A DNA stretch of 64,000 nt from Hsuehochloa calcarea. Taxonomy: Eukaryota; Streptophyta; Magnoliopsida; Poales; Poaceae. The DNA lies in NCBI GenBank assembly GCA_036346395.1, contig CM070602.1, forward strand, positions 22,763,098 to 22,827,097, in the 5' to 3' direction. The notes under the pieces are model-generated. The model searched no databases, was not told where the DNA came from, and saw only the letters and a list, made by a program, of their open reading frames with translations. How positions within the stretch are numbered: the first letter of the stretch is position 1; the number at the start of each line of letters is the position of its first letter. Positions 32,260-42,666 of the stretch are shown one piece after another. Position numbers and translations under genes: made by a program.

Positions 32260-34190
32260 CGCCACACAGGCACTTTTTTAAAATAATACATTTTTTATAG
32301 AATTACAAAAAATAAATACCCGTATAATAAAATTATAAAAATAAACTTCTGTCGCCATTCTAAATGGCGGTACATTTTTAATAGAATTACAAAAAAAACA
32401 CCTATATAATAAAATTATAAAAATAAGCTTATGTCGCCATGAGCCTTGTCATCACTTGGATCAACGATAGGAGCTCTGTTGCCCATGCAAATAGTATGGA
32501 ATATCTTTATAGCCATTTGGAATGGTCGGAGAGACATAAGTCATCATTTGATTCGGTGACAAGGTCCTATTGCCAATTCAAATGGCGATAAGACCTGGAA
32601 GTTTTTTTGGCATAAAAAATTGAAATTAGCGGTAAACAAAAACAAAAAATTAGGTGCTTTCATTGTTCATATAATAAACAATATTAGCAGTAGTACATAG
32701 GTTGTACATAATAATTCGATGCGCGAAATAACATCAGCACATCGGGCAACACAACTAAATAGACATACGTCATCACATAGTTGTTTGACAAATCACAATG
32801 ATAGTAAGCAAAATATTCATCACAACATATTTCAATAAGATAAACCATTTCCATGGTCTCCACCTCCACGTCCGCCCTGTCGACCTCCACGATGCCCACC
32901 TCGAGTGGGGAGGTCAGATGAGATCCCGCGGCGCTGTTAGGACAACCAACTTCTCCTTCATGTTGTTTTTTCTCACATGGCAATACTTGAATGTATACCC
33001 GAACTCTCTGCAAATAGAGCACTTGTTTGTATGACGTCCGGTTTCAGATTCATCTATATCATTTCTGATACACCATCTCTACCATTGGCCAATTGTTCCC
33101 TTCGTTCTTTCAACTGGGGCTTAGATCTCGTCACCTTCGTTTGCAATTCCACTAGCTTCTCAGACCAAAGGAGCTTCTTCAACCCCGTGGCGACATCAGC
33201 AACTCCCCGACCTTTGTTCGCCGTGTGCGTCGCACTATGGCTGGAGTCCCCAACTTCTTCACCATCACCACCAACTACTCCCTGTTGAGCCACACATGTA
33301 GGTTGACATATACCTGGTCCAAAAGGACCAAATCCTACCCGCCTCTCTCGCCATGCTTATGTTTGATCGCCATGATCTCGCTCCTCAGAATCGCACTAAC
33401 TCCCAATGTGTGCCCTAGGGTGTCTGAGTGGTAACGTAGTTCAATTTCAGATCATGTAGAGCATGATCCAACTTGAAAGTGTAATACAACCACCGCATCA
33501 TAGTACCCTATGCACGTTGCTTTGGTCTTATTAGGCTGACGGTCACCGATTTGAAATAACGTAAATCAACCCCCTCGTGACCCTCCAGAAGAGTCCTTTG
33601 ACCGCATTAAATTTTGAAATTGATGCGTTTGACATATTCGACGTACTACACCATACACAAGATTTATGCAATTAACTATGTATCTAAAACTAAACTACAC
33701 ACGCCTAAAAAGGATGTACTACAACATCTACACTACATAATCATACATTTAAAACTATCTAATCTATTCAGTTACAAAAAAAATACTTGCAAGGTGGACG
33801 ACAGGACGGACAACGCTTCGCTAGCTCCTCTCCCCCTCTCCTCCTCTTTGTTGCTTGCCCTTCCCTCTCCTCTTTCTCTTTTTTTAGAATAAAAGTGAAT
33901 TTTGATCGAATTTTTGAGTCTATTATAGGAGAGATTGTTTTGCCAATTGGGATGGCGATAGGGGCCTCTGGGTCTCTATGTCGCCATTTGGAATAACGAT
34001 TTGTCTACTTATTTAAGCAAATCACCTTTCTAAATGGCGACAGAGCTCTTGTCGTCAATCCAAATGGCGGCAGGGGAATGTTGTCATTTGAAACGGCGAA
34101 AAAACCTACTTTTGTAATTTTATTAAACGAATATTTATTTTTATAATTCTATCAAAAATGTATTATTAAAAAATATCCACAGACACACAC
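32260..34190 (-). mobile_element. Mutator-like DNA transposon with long terminal inverted repeats
   Basis: The left end (about 32268-32390) and right end (about 34090-34185) are inverse copies for about 100 bases, including AATAATACATTTTT, ATAGAATTA and TAATAAAATTA, each followed inward by CGCCAT...ATGGCG palindromes. Long TIRs are the mark of Mutator-like elements. The - strand interior holds a zinc-knuckle and Gly/Arg tail. A 9-bp target duplication could not be confirmed. Confidence 0.65.
32845..33060 (-). pseudogene. Zinc-knuckle and Gly/Arg-rich tail of a transposase-like protein
   Basis: The - strand reads DESETGRHTNKCSICREFGY then TFKYCHVRKNN. This is close to the CX2CX4HX4C knuckle at the C-terminus of many Mutator-type transposases, with Tyr where the His should be. 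After a frameshift it continues RGGHRGGRQGGRGGGDHGNG and a stop. No catalytic domain is recognisable upstream, so this is a fragment. Confidence 0.5.
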
Positions 34191-34224
34191 CCTCTTAAAT
34201 GATTACAAGTGAGTACTATAGTGA

Positions 34225-34650
34225 TTTTTTATTAATTAACTCTTTTTTAAATTTTATTTTAAAGTTAACTTCCGTGAATTTTATTTTCAATTCCAACCCC
34301 TTTGATCATGCCACCGGTCCTTTTTTAAATTTTATTTTAAAGTTAACCTCCCGTGAACTTTATTTTCAATTCTAACCCCGTTGATCACGCCACCACTCGT
34401 GGTATGATAAAACAACACTGTCACGCCAGACCGTATTTAGGCAAACTCTTGTCAGACAGTATTGTTTGGTCACACCGCCACCAGTGGTGTGACAAAAAAT
34501 GTTATTTTAGCGGACTTATCCTATAGCGTGATAATACTATTTTGTCACGCCACGAATGATGGCGTGACCAAAGAGGTTAGAATTGAAAATAAAGTTTGCA
34601 GGGATTAACTTTAAAATAAAATTTGTTAAAAAATTAATTAATAAAAAAGT
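34225..34650. mobile_element. Fold-back MITE with TCACGCCA palindromes
   Basis: The left end TTTTTTATTAATTAACTC...TTTTATTTTAAAGTTAA and the right end are inverse copies for about 85 bases. The centre has palindromic CACGCCAC...GTGGTGTGAC blocks. Within the left arm a segment of about 90 bases is tandemly duplicated (34240-34320 and 34321-34410). Non-coding. Confidence 0.75.
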
Positions 34651-35127
34651 TCTTGGACAGAGCACGTCACGCACCCCTAACAAACACGCACCATCACAAG
34701 GCCCCCACTTGACACAAACACGAAAATTAGGGTCGATAGAATTCAAACACAAAAATTGAGGGTGCAGGATTTTAAGTTTTCAACTCACGATACAATACTA
34801 TCGAAGCATGGAGATAAGTGAGTGTATAATAGTGTGTCAGCCGTTTATAAATAAATTTTGTCATGTAGGATTTTCGCTAACAAGAGAGAGAGAGAGAGTA
34901 GCTGTCTCTTCTCGAAGAGACAGGTGGACATATACATAACACAAAACATCATCGTATGAGTTGTTGTCTATAACAATTATTTTTTTCATGCAATAACTAA
35001 AAAGTCGTAGGATCCCATGGAAACAAAATTCAAAGATAATATATGGCAGAAGTTGTCTTTACTCTTGTATCTAGATGATACAGATGATATATAAACATGA
35101 GTCGTCTCCCTAATAGCTTCAGAAAAT
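34651..35127. other. Gene-free stretch with short GA repeat
   Basis: It contains an (AG)8 microsatellite at 34882-34898 and an imperfect palindrome CTGTCTCTTCTCGAAGAGACAG at about 34903-34922. No gene seen. Confidence 0.5.
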
Positions 35128-35205
35128 GACAAGCTTCAACACGTTTTTTCTTTTCTTTTTTAGTACGACAAGCTTCAACACGTTTTTTCTTTTCTTTTTT
35201 AGTAG
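35128..35205 (+). repeat. 39-bp tandem duplication
   Basis: Two adjacent, almost identical 39-base units start GACAAGCTTCAACACG and end in a TTTTCTTTTTTAGTA tract. Confidence 0.92.
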
Positions 35206-35867
35206 TCCAGGTTGAGCCCAAAAGCTTTGTACACGGTAGTGTTCAGTTCTGATCCCTCTCATATGTACTGATATAAAGGAGATGTGTACATTGCGCTGCA
35301 ACTATACGTTCTCTGTTTATATAGGAAAAAATGTGAATGAGAACAACTACATGCAGGTGGCTTGAAATGCTCATCAGAAACATTACCATCTGTCAGGAAA
35401 GCAGTAAAAATTGTAGCTCACAAAAACCTTGCGATAAACCATGTTCTTCTGCATTGTCAACCAAATCAGTGCTCGTTGCAAGCATGCTAACATATTTACA
35501 TTACTACGGTTACAAACTAATGCTCGTCATCTTGAGAGTTACTTTTACCTCACTGCACAGGAAACACGCAAGAAACAGATGAAGCTTAGGACATTTCGTT
35601 CTTGTCTCCTTTAATTGTTCCAGAGGAAGATGGTTCGCCGCTAGAATCGGGAGAGGCAGCTGCCTGCTGTGGCTCTTTCTTTTAAGGAAGTGGGCATTCC
35701 TGAAACTTCCTGAAGGAAATGGTGAACAAAGGATCTGAGTTAGCATCCTACCAGCCTGATGGATCATGGCAAGCATTGTGAACCATATTGCATCAATGAA
35801 AAAATAACAGCTGTGAACTTTTTTTTTTTAATAAAGCATCACAATTAATAGCATGAATTGTCCATGC
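35206..35867. other. Gene-free stretch
   Basis: A - strand ORF of 88 codons (35510-35776) has no recognised motif. No repeat partner in the window. Confidence 0.4.
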
Positions 35868-35961
35868 TTATTAAGTCGTCGACTAGTTGATAAGTAGGTG
35901 GAGCCTGGGCAACTTGGTCCGGCGACTCAACTTGCCAGGTTCCCAGATCGCCGCTGCCACC

Positions 35962-36250
35962 CATCGTCGCCCTCAGCTGCAGCTCCCAGCCGGCGCCGCA
36001 CTTCCTCTCCTTTGGCGGGAGCTGAAGCTCCTAGCTAGCCGACGGTGGAGATGGAGGCGACGTGGATCCAGTCGGGGAGGTTGAGGCGAGCTCGATGTGG
36101 ACGGAGATCGTCGCCCTCGGCCGTAGCTCCCAGCCGGCGCCACCCTTCATCTCCCTCGGCGGGAGCTGAAGCTCCAAGCTCGCTGACGGTAGAGGTGGAG
36201 GCGACGTGGATCCGGCCTCGGGGAGGTAGAGGTGAACTCGATGTGGCCGA
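35962..36250 (+). repeat. Tandem duplication of about 143 bp, GC-rich
   Basis: ATCGTCGCCCTC...TCGATGTGG appears twice (about 35962-36104 and 36105-36250) with shared GCTCCCAGCCGGCGCC and GGCGGGAGCTGAAGCTCC. A third short echo, GAGCTCGATGTGGCC, follows. Confidence 0.85.
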
Positions 36251-36404
36251 CGGCGAGCTCGATGTGGCCGACGACGAGCTCCCTGCCGCCATTGCCTTCG
36301 CCATCACCCTCCTCTGCTCCCTCTCCCTCTCCCTGTCGCCGTCGCCATCGCCTCTCGCCTCCCTCTCCCGCCGCCTCCTCTACTCCCTCTCCCTGTGGCT
36401 ACGT

Positions 36405-36570
36405 GGTGGTGGCTGCGTGTGTGGTGGTGTGTGTGGCTGTGGTATGGTGTGATGTGCTGTGTGTGGTTGTGTGGTGTTGTGTGGTGTGTGACTGTGTTGT
36501 GTATTGTGTGTTGTGTGTGTGACTGTGTGCTGGTTGTGTATGTGTCGGTTGTGTGTGTTGTGTATACTAT
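36405..36570 (+). repeat. TG-rich low-complexity tract
   Basis: About 160 bases are mostly GTGTGG/TGTGT variants. Hydrophobic Cys/Val ORFs across it are composition artefacts. Confidence 0.85.
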
Positions 36571-36633
36571 GTGAACAGTACCTGTCGACTAGTCGGTCAC
36601 TAAAAGGATAGTGTCGACTTACCGACTTAATAA

Positions 36634-36942
36634 CTTTGGAATTATCGACCGTCAATTGTGCCTATACAGCCATTGTACTCACTAAAACCTGTCCCTTTTT
36701 GGATCGCCCAAAACAACTTGCCCAAGTTACAAACGAACTGGTGCAGTCAATGATGTGGTGACCAGTAATCACATGTGCATCGCCTTATGCAGCTTGAGGA
36801 ACTGGTGACCAGTAATGACATGTGCCTCGACTTATGCAGCTTGAGGATGGAATACGGTCTAGTTATAGGACAATATCAAATAATATGTTATCTCCAGCAT
36901 TTTGTTTCTCAAAATGTTTACCTTTGCATCATAGTGGTACTT
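36634..36942. other. Short gap with a tandem repeat of about 49 bp
   Basis: At about 36755-36850 a unit containing GGTGACCAGTAAT, ACATGTGC and CTTATGCAGCTTGAGGA is repeated twice in tandem. The remainder is unremarkable. Confidence 0.7.
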
Positions 36943-37035
36943 TGTCCTCTCCGACCAGGGCGCCCATGCCACGACCGCCTCGGGAACCCTCGTGCCTTCG
37001 AGTATCCGACGACCCTTCCTTGCCCTCTCGCTGGC

Positions 37036-37042
37036 TATAAAA
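37036..37042 (+). promoter_or_regulatory. LTR TATA box, Gypsy-3 LTR A
   Basis: TATAAAA in GGCTATAAAAGGACC; same block at 45901-45907 in LTR B. Confidence 0.65.
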
Positions 37043-37539
37043 GGACCACCGAGCCTTCTCTTGCCTCCCCTCGTCTTCCCTTCGTTCTGGTAAGTGCCAC
37101 AAGAGAAGGGCCCAAGCAACCCCTTTCTTCTCTGAGCTACCCTACTCTCGCTCGTGTTGCAGAGATTGCTCGAAGTTCTGAGCTCCGAGTTCGAGCAGCC
37201 GCCGCGCCTCCTTCCAGTTCTCGCCGCACCAGGGCAACCCCTCTTATACCCGTGTCAATTCATGCCCAGAGCTCCTTGGAGCGATCCGCTCACTCGATTT
37301 CAGTTTTGTGTCGCGGGAAACATCGTCTTTCCTCTTCTCCTTCAGTCCTGGCCAACCCCTTCACCACCGTCTTCTATCGTCACCGACTGTGAGCTCCCCC
37401 ACTTCCATTCGACCTCTTCTGATGTCCCTCTCGGTCTTGGTAAGCCCCCTTTCCCCGTGCCCGGTTGTTCCTCTTGTCATTTTGACCACACCATGTTGTT
37501 GAACCTCTCTCCGACCACGCCGAGCAGTTGCAACTCCTT

Positions 37540-37680
37540 CTCGGCTATGTCTACAACCATGTCTACAACTACGTCCACGACCACATCCACAACTAGGTAG
37601 TCGCGCAGTCAAAACTCTTTCGACCACGCAGCCGAAACCCCTTCAACCACGCAGCCGAAACCCTTCCGACTATGTCCTGT
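37540..37680 (+). repeat. Minisatellites in LTR A
   Basis: A 12-base ATGTCTACAACC-like unit in about 4 copies (37548-37596) is followed by about 3 copies of a 23-base unit containing CGAAACCC(T)TTC...CCACGCAG (37605-37676). LTR B has more copies of each. Confidence 0.8.
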
Positions 37681-39852
37681 AGTCCAACCTCCTTCCAGCC
37701 ACATCAACTCGAAGTGAGCAAGATTGCCGCCAAAGACTTGAAACAAACAAGACTCAAAGCCAGAAGACTCAAATGAATAGTACTCAAGCCCATAGTAATC
37801 TAAACAAATAGTACTCGAATCCAGTAGTACTCGGCCGTAACTTTAGAAGCCTCGCTCTCCTTCGTTATAACTTCGATTCTAGTGATTTTTATTTCTAAAT
37901 TTGTCTAAACTCAAGACCTTGCTAATGGCACTGGTCTTATTTTATTTGGAGTTCATTTGTTATTTTATTAGTATTTATTTATTCTCTTTGCATGTTTATT
38001 CTTTCCGGATCGTTCGTCTGAATAAAGTTCGAAGACGCGGGAGATCTCCAGTTTGATCAAGCGTAGGACTTTCAAGACTCTCTCACCTTCACTCTAGGCT
38101 AGTTAATATTTTGATCATTTTGAGCCTACATTATACGCAAATTATATTCCTTTAAATTACCAAAATTGCATGCTTTAATTGTTTAAGCAAATGTATGTTA
38201 AATCTTAAGGTAGATAAATACTCATTTAGTGATTAATTAATTATTATACCATCCTTTGGCAATTGAATCCATTATTCCATGTCAACCTAGTAGCTATGTT
38301 TAATTACTAGTTATAGGATGTACTTAAGCGGCATGCTAGTCTTGCTTAAGTACCGGGACATTAAATGCCCCAATCATCATCTTTTAAATCATGAAAGTGG
38401 TATTGGGCAATCATTATAGGTAAATGACTGGAATATTGTGGTAATGTAATTTTGTTCCCCAAAAACCCTATTAAATTATTGTTAACTCATCTAGGCGGAT
38501 GGTACGGTGGAGGGTACAGACATAGCACGAGAATGTGTGGTATGTGGTATGAACCATCTAGATGGATTAAGGACTTAATTTTGTCATAAACTCCCATTGA
38601 ACAACAAGTATAACCACAAGTCTACAAAGTACAACTTGGTTTAGTAAATTTATTGAACCCTGAAAGTCATCTCACTGGTGGAGGGGTGAAGTAGTGCAAG
38701 CATAGGCTTGAATGCGACACCGATTGTGAGGTTGCCAGCTGTGCTAGACATTGTGGAAAGCTGTGGTCCATCTGCGTTAGCGACTGTGGTGAACATCCCA
38801 CACAACTTATGGGCGTGGCCCATATGGGTGAGATAGTTGAAGGGGCGAGATAATTTGAAAGGTTACTATGACGATCGCTCAACTACATGACTAAGGGATC
38901 ATATGGGGCAATGAGTATGATTGTCTCTTGTAGGTACAATGTACAACCTCTGCAGAGTCTAAATTGTTTAAACAGTTGTGCCTACGGTCAAAGGCGGATA
39001 TGTTGACTTAACTTAAGTTAGTTCTATTTACAAAACCTTGTGGATGTGATGAAATACTAGTCAGGCTGATGTAACCCTATTTTAGTTTTTCCTGGGTCGT
39101 CGTACTCAGTGGTGTTGGTAATGGTGGATGTAACCACAACCAAAATAAGCATAAGGTGGAGGTAACCTTCGCTGTTATTAATATTGCACAATATCTCTTT
39201 TAAAAATGAGATTTGGTCAAATCTCTAAGTCATAGAAATTTTAAATACTGTAGTTGAAAATGTTGCTTTAAGCAAATAAAAGAACCCGAGCCACCCTTGG
39301 TAAGCCGTGCATGTAGTATTATCGCATTTCGTAGGTCGCTCGCGAGCACTAAGTTGTGCTCATCCTCGTTTTTTTCCCCAAACCCTCGTAAGGTGAATCC
39401 ATGGAGACTACGCATACTATGAGGATCCTGAAGCTGGAGGCCCCGGAGATGATGAAAATTAGTGTAGTTCGTTTAGTCTGGGTCTCGCCTCGGTCTAGCT
39501 GACTCCGTTGGTGCTTGTGTGCATCTAATATTATCCAAGTCTTTGGATAATATCGGACGCACATGGGTTTTCCCCAGTCGCTTGCCTGTGGAGAGATGCG
39601 CTCTACCCTTTTGCTTCCGCTACCGCTTTGCTGCCTTTGTATTGTAATAATTTGGCATGTTCGGCCCTTAGTGTAAAACTTAACCCGATGCGGTCTGTGT
39701 CACTCTGACGTCTGTAATATATTATTTGGTTCAGTTTACATCGTGTATGAAATAATTCAGTGATGTATCTGTGAATGCTATCTACTGATCTAAGGAATAG
39801 CATAATGTTTTTACAGAGGATTTGGATTTGTCAAATCCGAGTCCGACAGAGC

Positions 39853-39863
39853 TGCTATCAGAG
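39853..39863 (+). other. Gypsy-3 primer-binding site remnant
   Basis: TGCTATCAGAG, one mismatch from TGGTATCAGAG, lies four bases after the LTR end. Confidence 0.65.
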
Positions 39864-40048
39864 TATACGACTGTAGGTGTCTTAGTTAGACCGGGCGTGC
39901 CTAAGGACTCGAGTCTTATTTGCAAAAACTAAGAAAAGTTTTGTACAAAATATAGCATACTTATTTGCTTTTACTCATCACTCTTAGTTCTAAACTTACC
40001 TTTACTTTTCATTGAGTTTACTGACCTTCTCTTGTTTCAAAACTGTAG

Positions 40049-40159
40049 ATGGCTACCCCATCATCCCAAGGTCCGTCGGACCATCACTCTCACAGAGAGA
40101 ATGCCGATGAGTTCGTGGGCATCCTCCGCCAACTCATGCAGCACTTGAGCTTATTGTAA
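40049..40159 (+). pseudogene. Gypsy-3 gag, reduced to its N-terminus
   Basis: ATGGCTACCCCATCATCC opens MATPSSQGPSDHHSHRENAD and stops after 36 codons. The capsid domain and zinc knuckle are absent; protease-region sequence follows within about 100 bases. This points to an internal deletion of most of gag rather than point decay. Confidence 0.6.
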
Positions 40160-40199
40160 GGCTGAATTTGCCAACCACCTAAGTTAAAGAAACCCGTGG

Positions 40200-40345
40200 T
40201 GCTTTGTTCACCCGGGGGATCCTTAATTGCTGCCTCAGTAAGTTCCAGAGTAGAGATTGCTTTAGAAAATTTTGAATTCCTAGCAAACCTGCTAGTGCTA
40301 GAATCCCAAACTCTTGACATCATCCTAGGGATGGATTAGTTGGCT
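40200..40345 (+). pseudogene. Gypsy-3 protease C-terminal fragment
   Basis: In the frame of the downstream RT, the sequence reads LVLESQTLDIILGMD, then TAG (40337-40339) where the family has Trp, then LARYQGLLGC. The DSGA active site is missing with the deleted segment. Confidence 0.65.
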
Positions 40346-41248
40346 AGATATCAAGGACTATTAGGTTGTGCCAACAGAAAAGTGGTGCTCACCAAGAGCC
40401 CCGGAACCACAATCAGGGTTAGTGTGGATCGTTCCCCTCCTCTAGATCGGGCAATCCACCACCTTGAAGAGTTGTCCCTAAAGACAACATCCGTAGTGAA
40501 AGCTTATCCAGATATCTTCCCAAAAGAATTGCCTGATATGGCACTAGATAGAGATGTTGAGTTCGTGATCAACTTAAAGCTAGGGATAGTCCCAATAGCC
40601 AGATGGCCGTGGATGAGCTTGAAGAACTAACACCCAACTCGAGGACCTGCTAAAAAAGGATTTATTAGACCTAGCTCACCCCCCTGGGGTTCGCCAGTAC
40701 TCTTTGTGAGAAAGAAGGAGGGCACCGCCAGATTATGTGTTGATTACAGAGCCCTCAATGAGCTGACCATCAAAAACAAGTATCCATTGCCCCTCATCAA
40801 TGATTTGTTCGATCAATTGTCAGGAGCAGCAGTTTTCTCCAAGATAGACATGTGGTCAAGATACCATCAACTTAAGATCGGGAATGAAGATACCCCCAAG
40901 ATGGCCTTTACCACCCGGTATGGCCTATATGAGTTCACAGTTATGTCGTTTGGCTTGACCAATGCGCCAGCCTACTTCATGAACCTCCTAAACAAGGTAT
41001 TCATGGAATACTTGGACAAGTTTGTTGTCGTATTCGTAGACAACATCCTAATCTACTCTAAGACCATTGAAGAACATGTTGAACATCTGCGTTTGATTCT
41101 AGAAAAGCTTAAAGAGCATCAGCTTTATGCCAAGTACAACAAATGTGAATTTTGGCTTCATAAGATCAATTTCCTCGAACATATTGTGTCCGTTGGAGGA
41201 GTCGCAGTGAATCCATCCAAAGTAGAAGTTGTATTGGATTGGAAGTAG
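40340..41248 (+). pseudogene. Gypsy-3 reverse transcriptase with mutated active site
   Basis: 40340-40630 holds the linker (AYPDIFPKELPDMALDRDVE). After one frameshift near 40600, 40706-41248 holds the RT core: CVDYRALNELTIKNKYPLPL, FSKIDMWSRYHQLKI, FGLTNAPAYFMNLLN and VVVFVDNILIYSK. The catalytic pair Asp-Asp is Asp-Asn here (GAC to AAC, a CpG-context change), so this RT should be inactive even without the stop at 41246-41248. Confidence 0.9.
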
Positions 41249-41830
41249 CCCACCTCAGTAACTGAAGTACATAGTTTCCTCGGCTTGGCTGGATACTACC
41301 AACGCTTAATAGAAGGATTCTCTAAGCTGTCCAGACCAATGACCCATCTACTTAAAAAGGAAAAGAAGTATGAATGGACAAAAACTTATGAAAAGAGTTT
41401 CCAAGAATTGAGGAAGAAATTAACCTCTGCACCAGTGTTAATCCTACCAAACATACATCAGGATTTTGAAGTCTATTGTGATGCTTCGCGTCAAGGTCTT
41501 GGCTGTGTACCCATGCAAGAAGGAAAAGTTGTAGCTTATGCATCAAGACAACTTCGTCCCCATGAAGAGAACTATCCAACCCATGATTTGGAGTTAGCCA
41601 TAATAGTGCATGCCCTAAAGATTTGGCGGTATTATCTAATTGGAAATCAATGTAATATCTTTATAGACCACAAGAGTCTCAAGTACATTTTCACCTAGAC
41701 GGATCTCAACCTCCGACAAAGAAGATGGCTAGGGCTGATTAAAGACTACAATTTAGATGTTCACTACCACCCTAGAAAGGCCAATGTAGTAGCCAATGCA
41801 ATAAGCCGTAAATCCTACTGCAGTCATGTC
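41249..41830 (+). pseudogene. Gypsy-3 RNase H
   Basis: In frame with RT: FLGLAGYYQRLIEGFSKLSR, FEVYCDASRQGLGCVPMQEG, VVAYASRQLRPHEENYPTHD, LEL, FIDHKSLKYIFT, a TAG at 41696-41698 where the family has Gln, then TDLNLRQRRWLGLIKDYN and KANVVANAISRK. The frame is otherwise unbroken for about 190 codons. Confidence 0.88.
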
Positions 41831-42666
41831 ATGATTCAAGAACACCAACCCAAGCTCTACAAGGAATTTGAGGCACTCAACCTTGGGATAATAGAGCAAG
41901 ACATCATAGCCAATGTGGAAGTATATCCAACTTTAGAAGAGCAAATCAAGATCGCTCAAGAAGGACGCCCTGGAGTCCAAAGATTTAAGCACCTCATGGC
42001 CAAAGGAAAAACCCCCAAGATGATTGAAGATCTGCAAGGAATCTTATGGTTTGGGAAACGTCTCTTTGTTCCCCACTAGAAGGAACTCAAGGATTTGATA
42101 CTGAAGGAAGCTCATAGCTTGGCTTACAAACTGCACCCAGGTAGAACCAAGATGTATCAAGACATGAAGATTCTGTATTAGTGGTGCGAATGAAAAGGGA
42201 CGTCGCTGAGTTTGTAGCTTGTTGCGATGTGCGCCAATGAATCAAAGCTGAACACCAAAGACCTGCAGGATTGCTTCAACCGCTATAGATCCCTCAATGG
42301 AAATGGGAATAAATTGGAATGGATTTCATTTCCGGATGTGTCTCAATATGGGTCATAGTTGACAGATTAACAAAGGTCACCCATTTCATTCCAGTAAAGA
42401 TAACTTACAAGGGAGACAAAATGGCTGAGTTATATATGGCTCGTATAGTATGTCTACATGGAGTATCCAAAAGGATAGTCTCGAATCAAGGTTCTCAGTT
42501 CACCTCGCATTTCTGGGATAGTCTACATGACACACTTGGAACACACCTTACTTTCAGTACCGTATATCATCCTTAGACCGATGGTCAGACGGAGAGAGTA
42601 TACCAGATTCTGGAGGACATGCTTCGAGCTTGTGCCTTGGAATTTGTGGATTTCATGGGGATATGT
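41831..42666 (+). pseudogene. Gypsy-3 integrase, 5' part
   Basis: The H2C2 region (KEAHSLAYKLHPGRTKMYQD ... VACCDV) is followed by the core MDFISG, VIVDRLTKVTHFIPV, LHGVSKRIVSNQGSQFTSHF and TDGQTERVYQILEDMLRACA. Stops at 42077, 42179, 42238, 42286, 42310 and 42574 are each one or two C-to-T or G-to-A steps from the family residue. The second catalytic Asp (SDxG) is Asn (SNQG). The frame is cut by the insertion at 42667. Confidence 0.85.

Larger units (their letters stand above)
35868..36633. mobile_element. Possible non-autonomous DNA transposon with GC-rich gene-like filler
   Basis: TTATTAAGTCG at 35868-35878 and its exact inverse CGACTTAATAA at 36623-36633 bound a GC-rich segment, with GTCGACTA shared just inside both ends. 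The interior carries a tandem duplication of about 143 bases and a TG-rich low-complexity run. The 11-bp inverse pair alone could be chance, and no superfamily is assigned. Confidence 0.35.
36943..39848 (+). repeat. Gypsy-3 LTR A (5' LTR, missing its first ~620 bp)
   Basis: Similarity to LTR B starts abruptly at CTGTCCTCTCCGACCAGG-like sequence, which is about 620 bases inside LTR B. The 5' end of the element has therefore been deleted. The LTR ends GTCCGACA at 39848. Confidence 0.85.

Noticed and set aside
36045..36522. 135-codon ORF with Ser/Pro repeats and a Cys/Val tail
   Set aside because: It runs from a tandem duplication into a TG-rich low-complexity tract.
36775..37600. ORFs of 205 and 148 codons near 37 kb
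   Set aside because: They lie in the Gypsy-3 LTR leader, and the matching LTR B region has the same open stretch; no protein signature.
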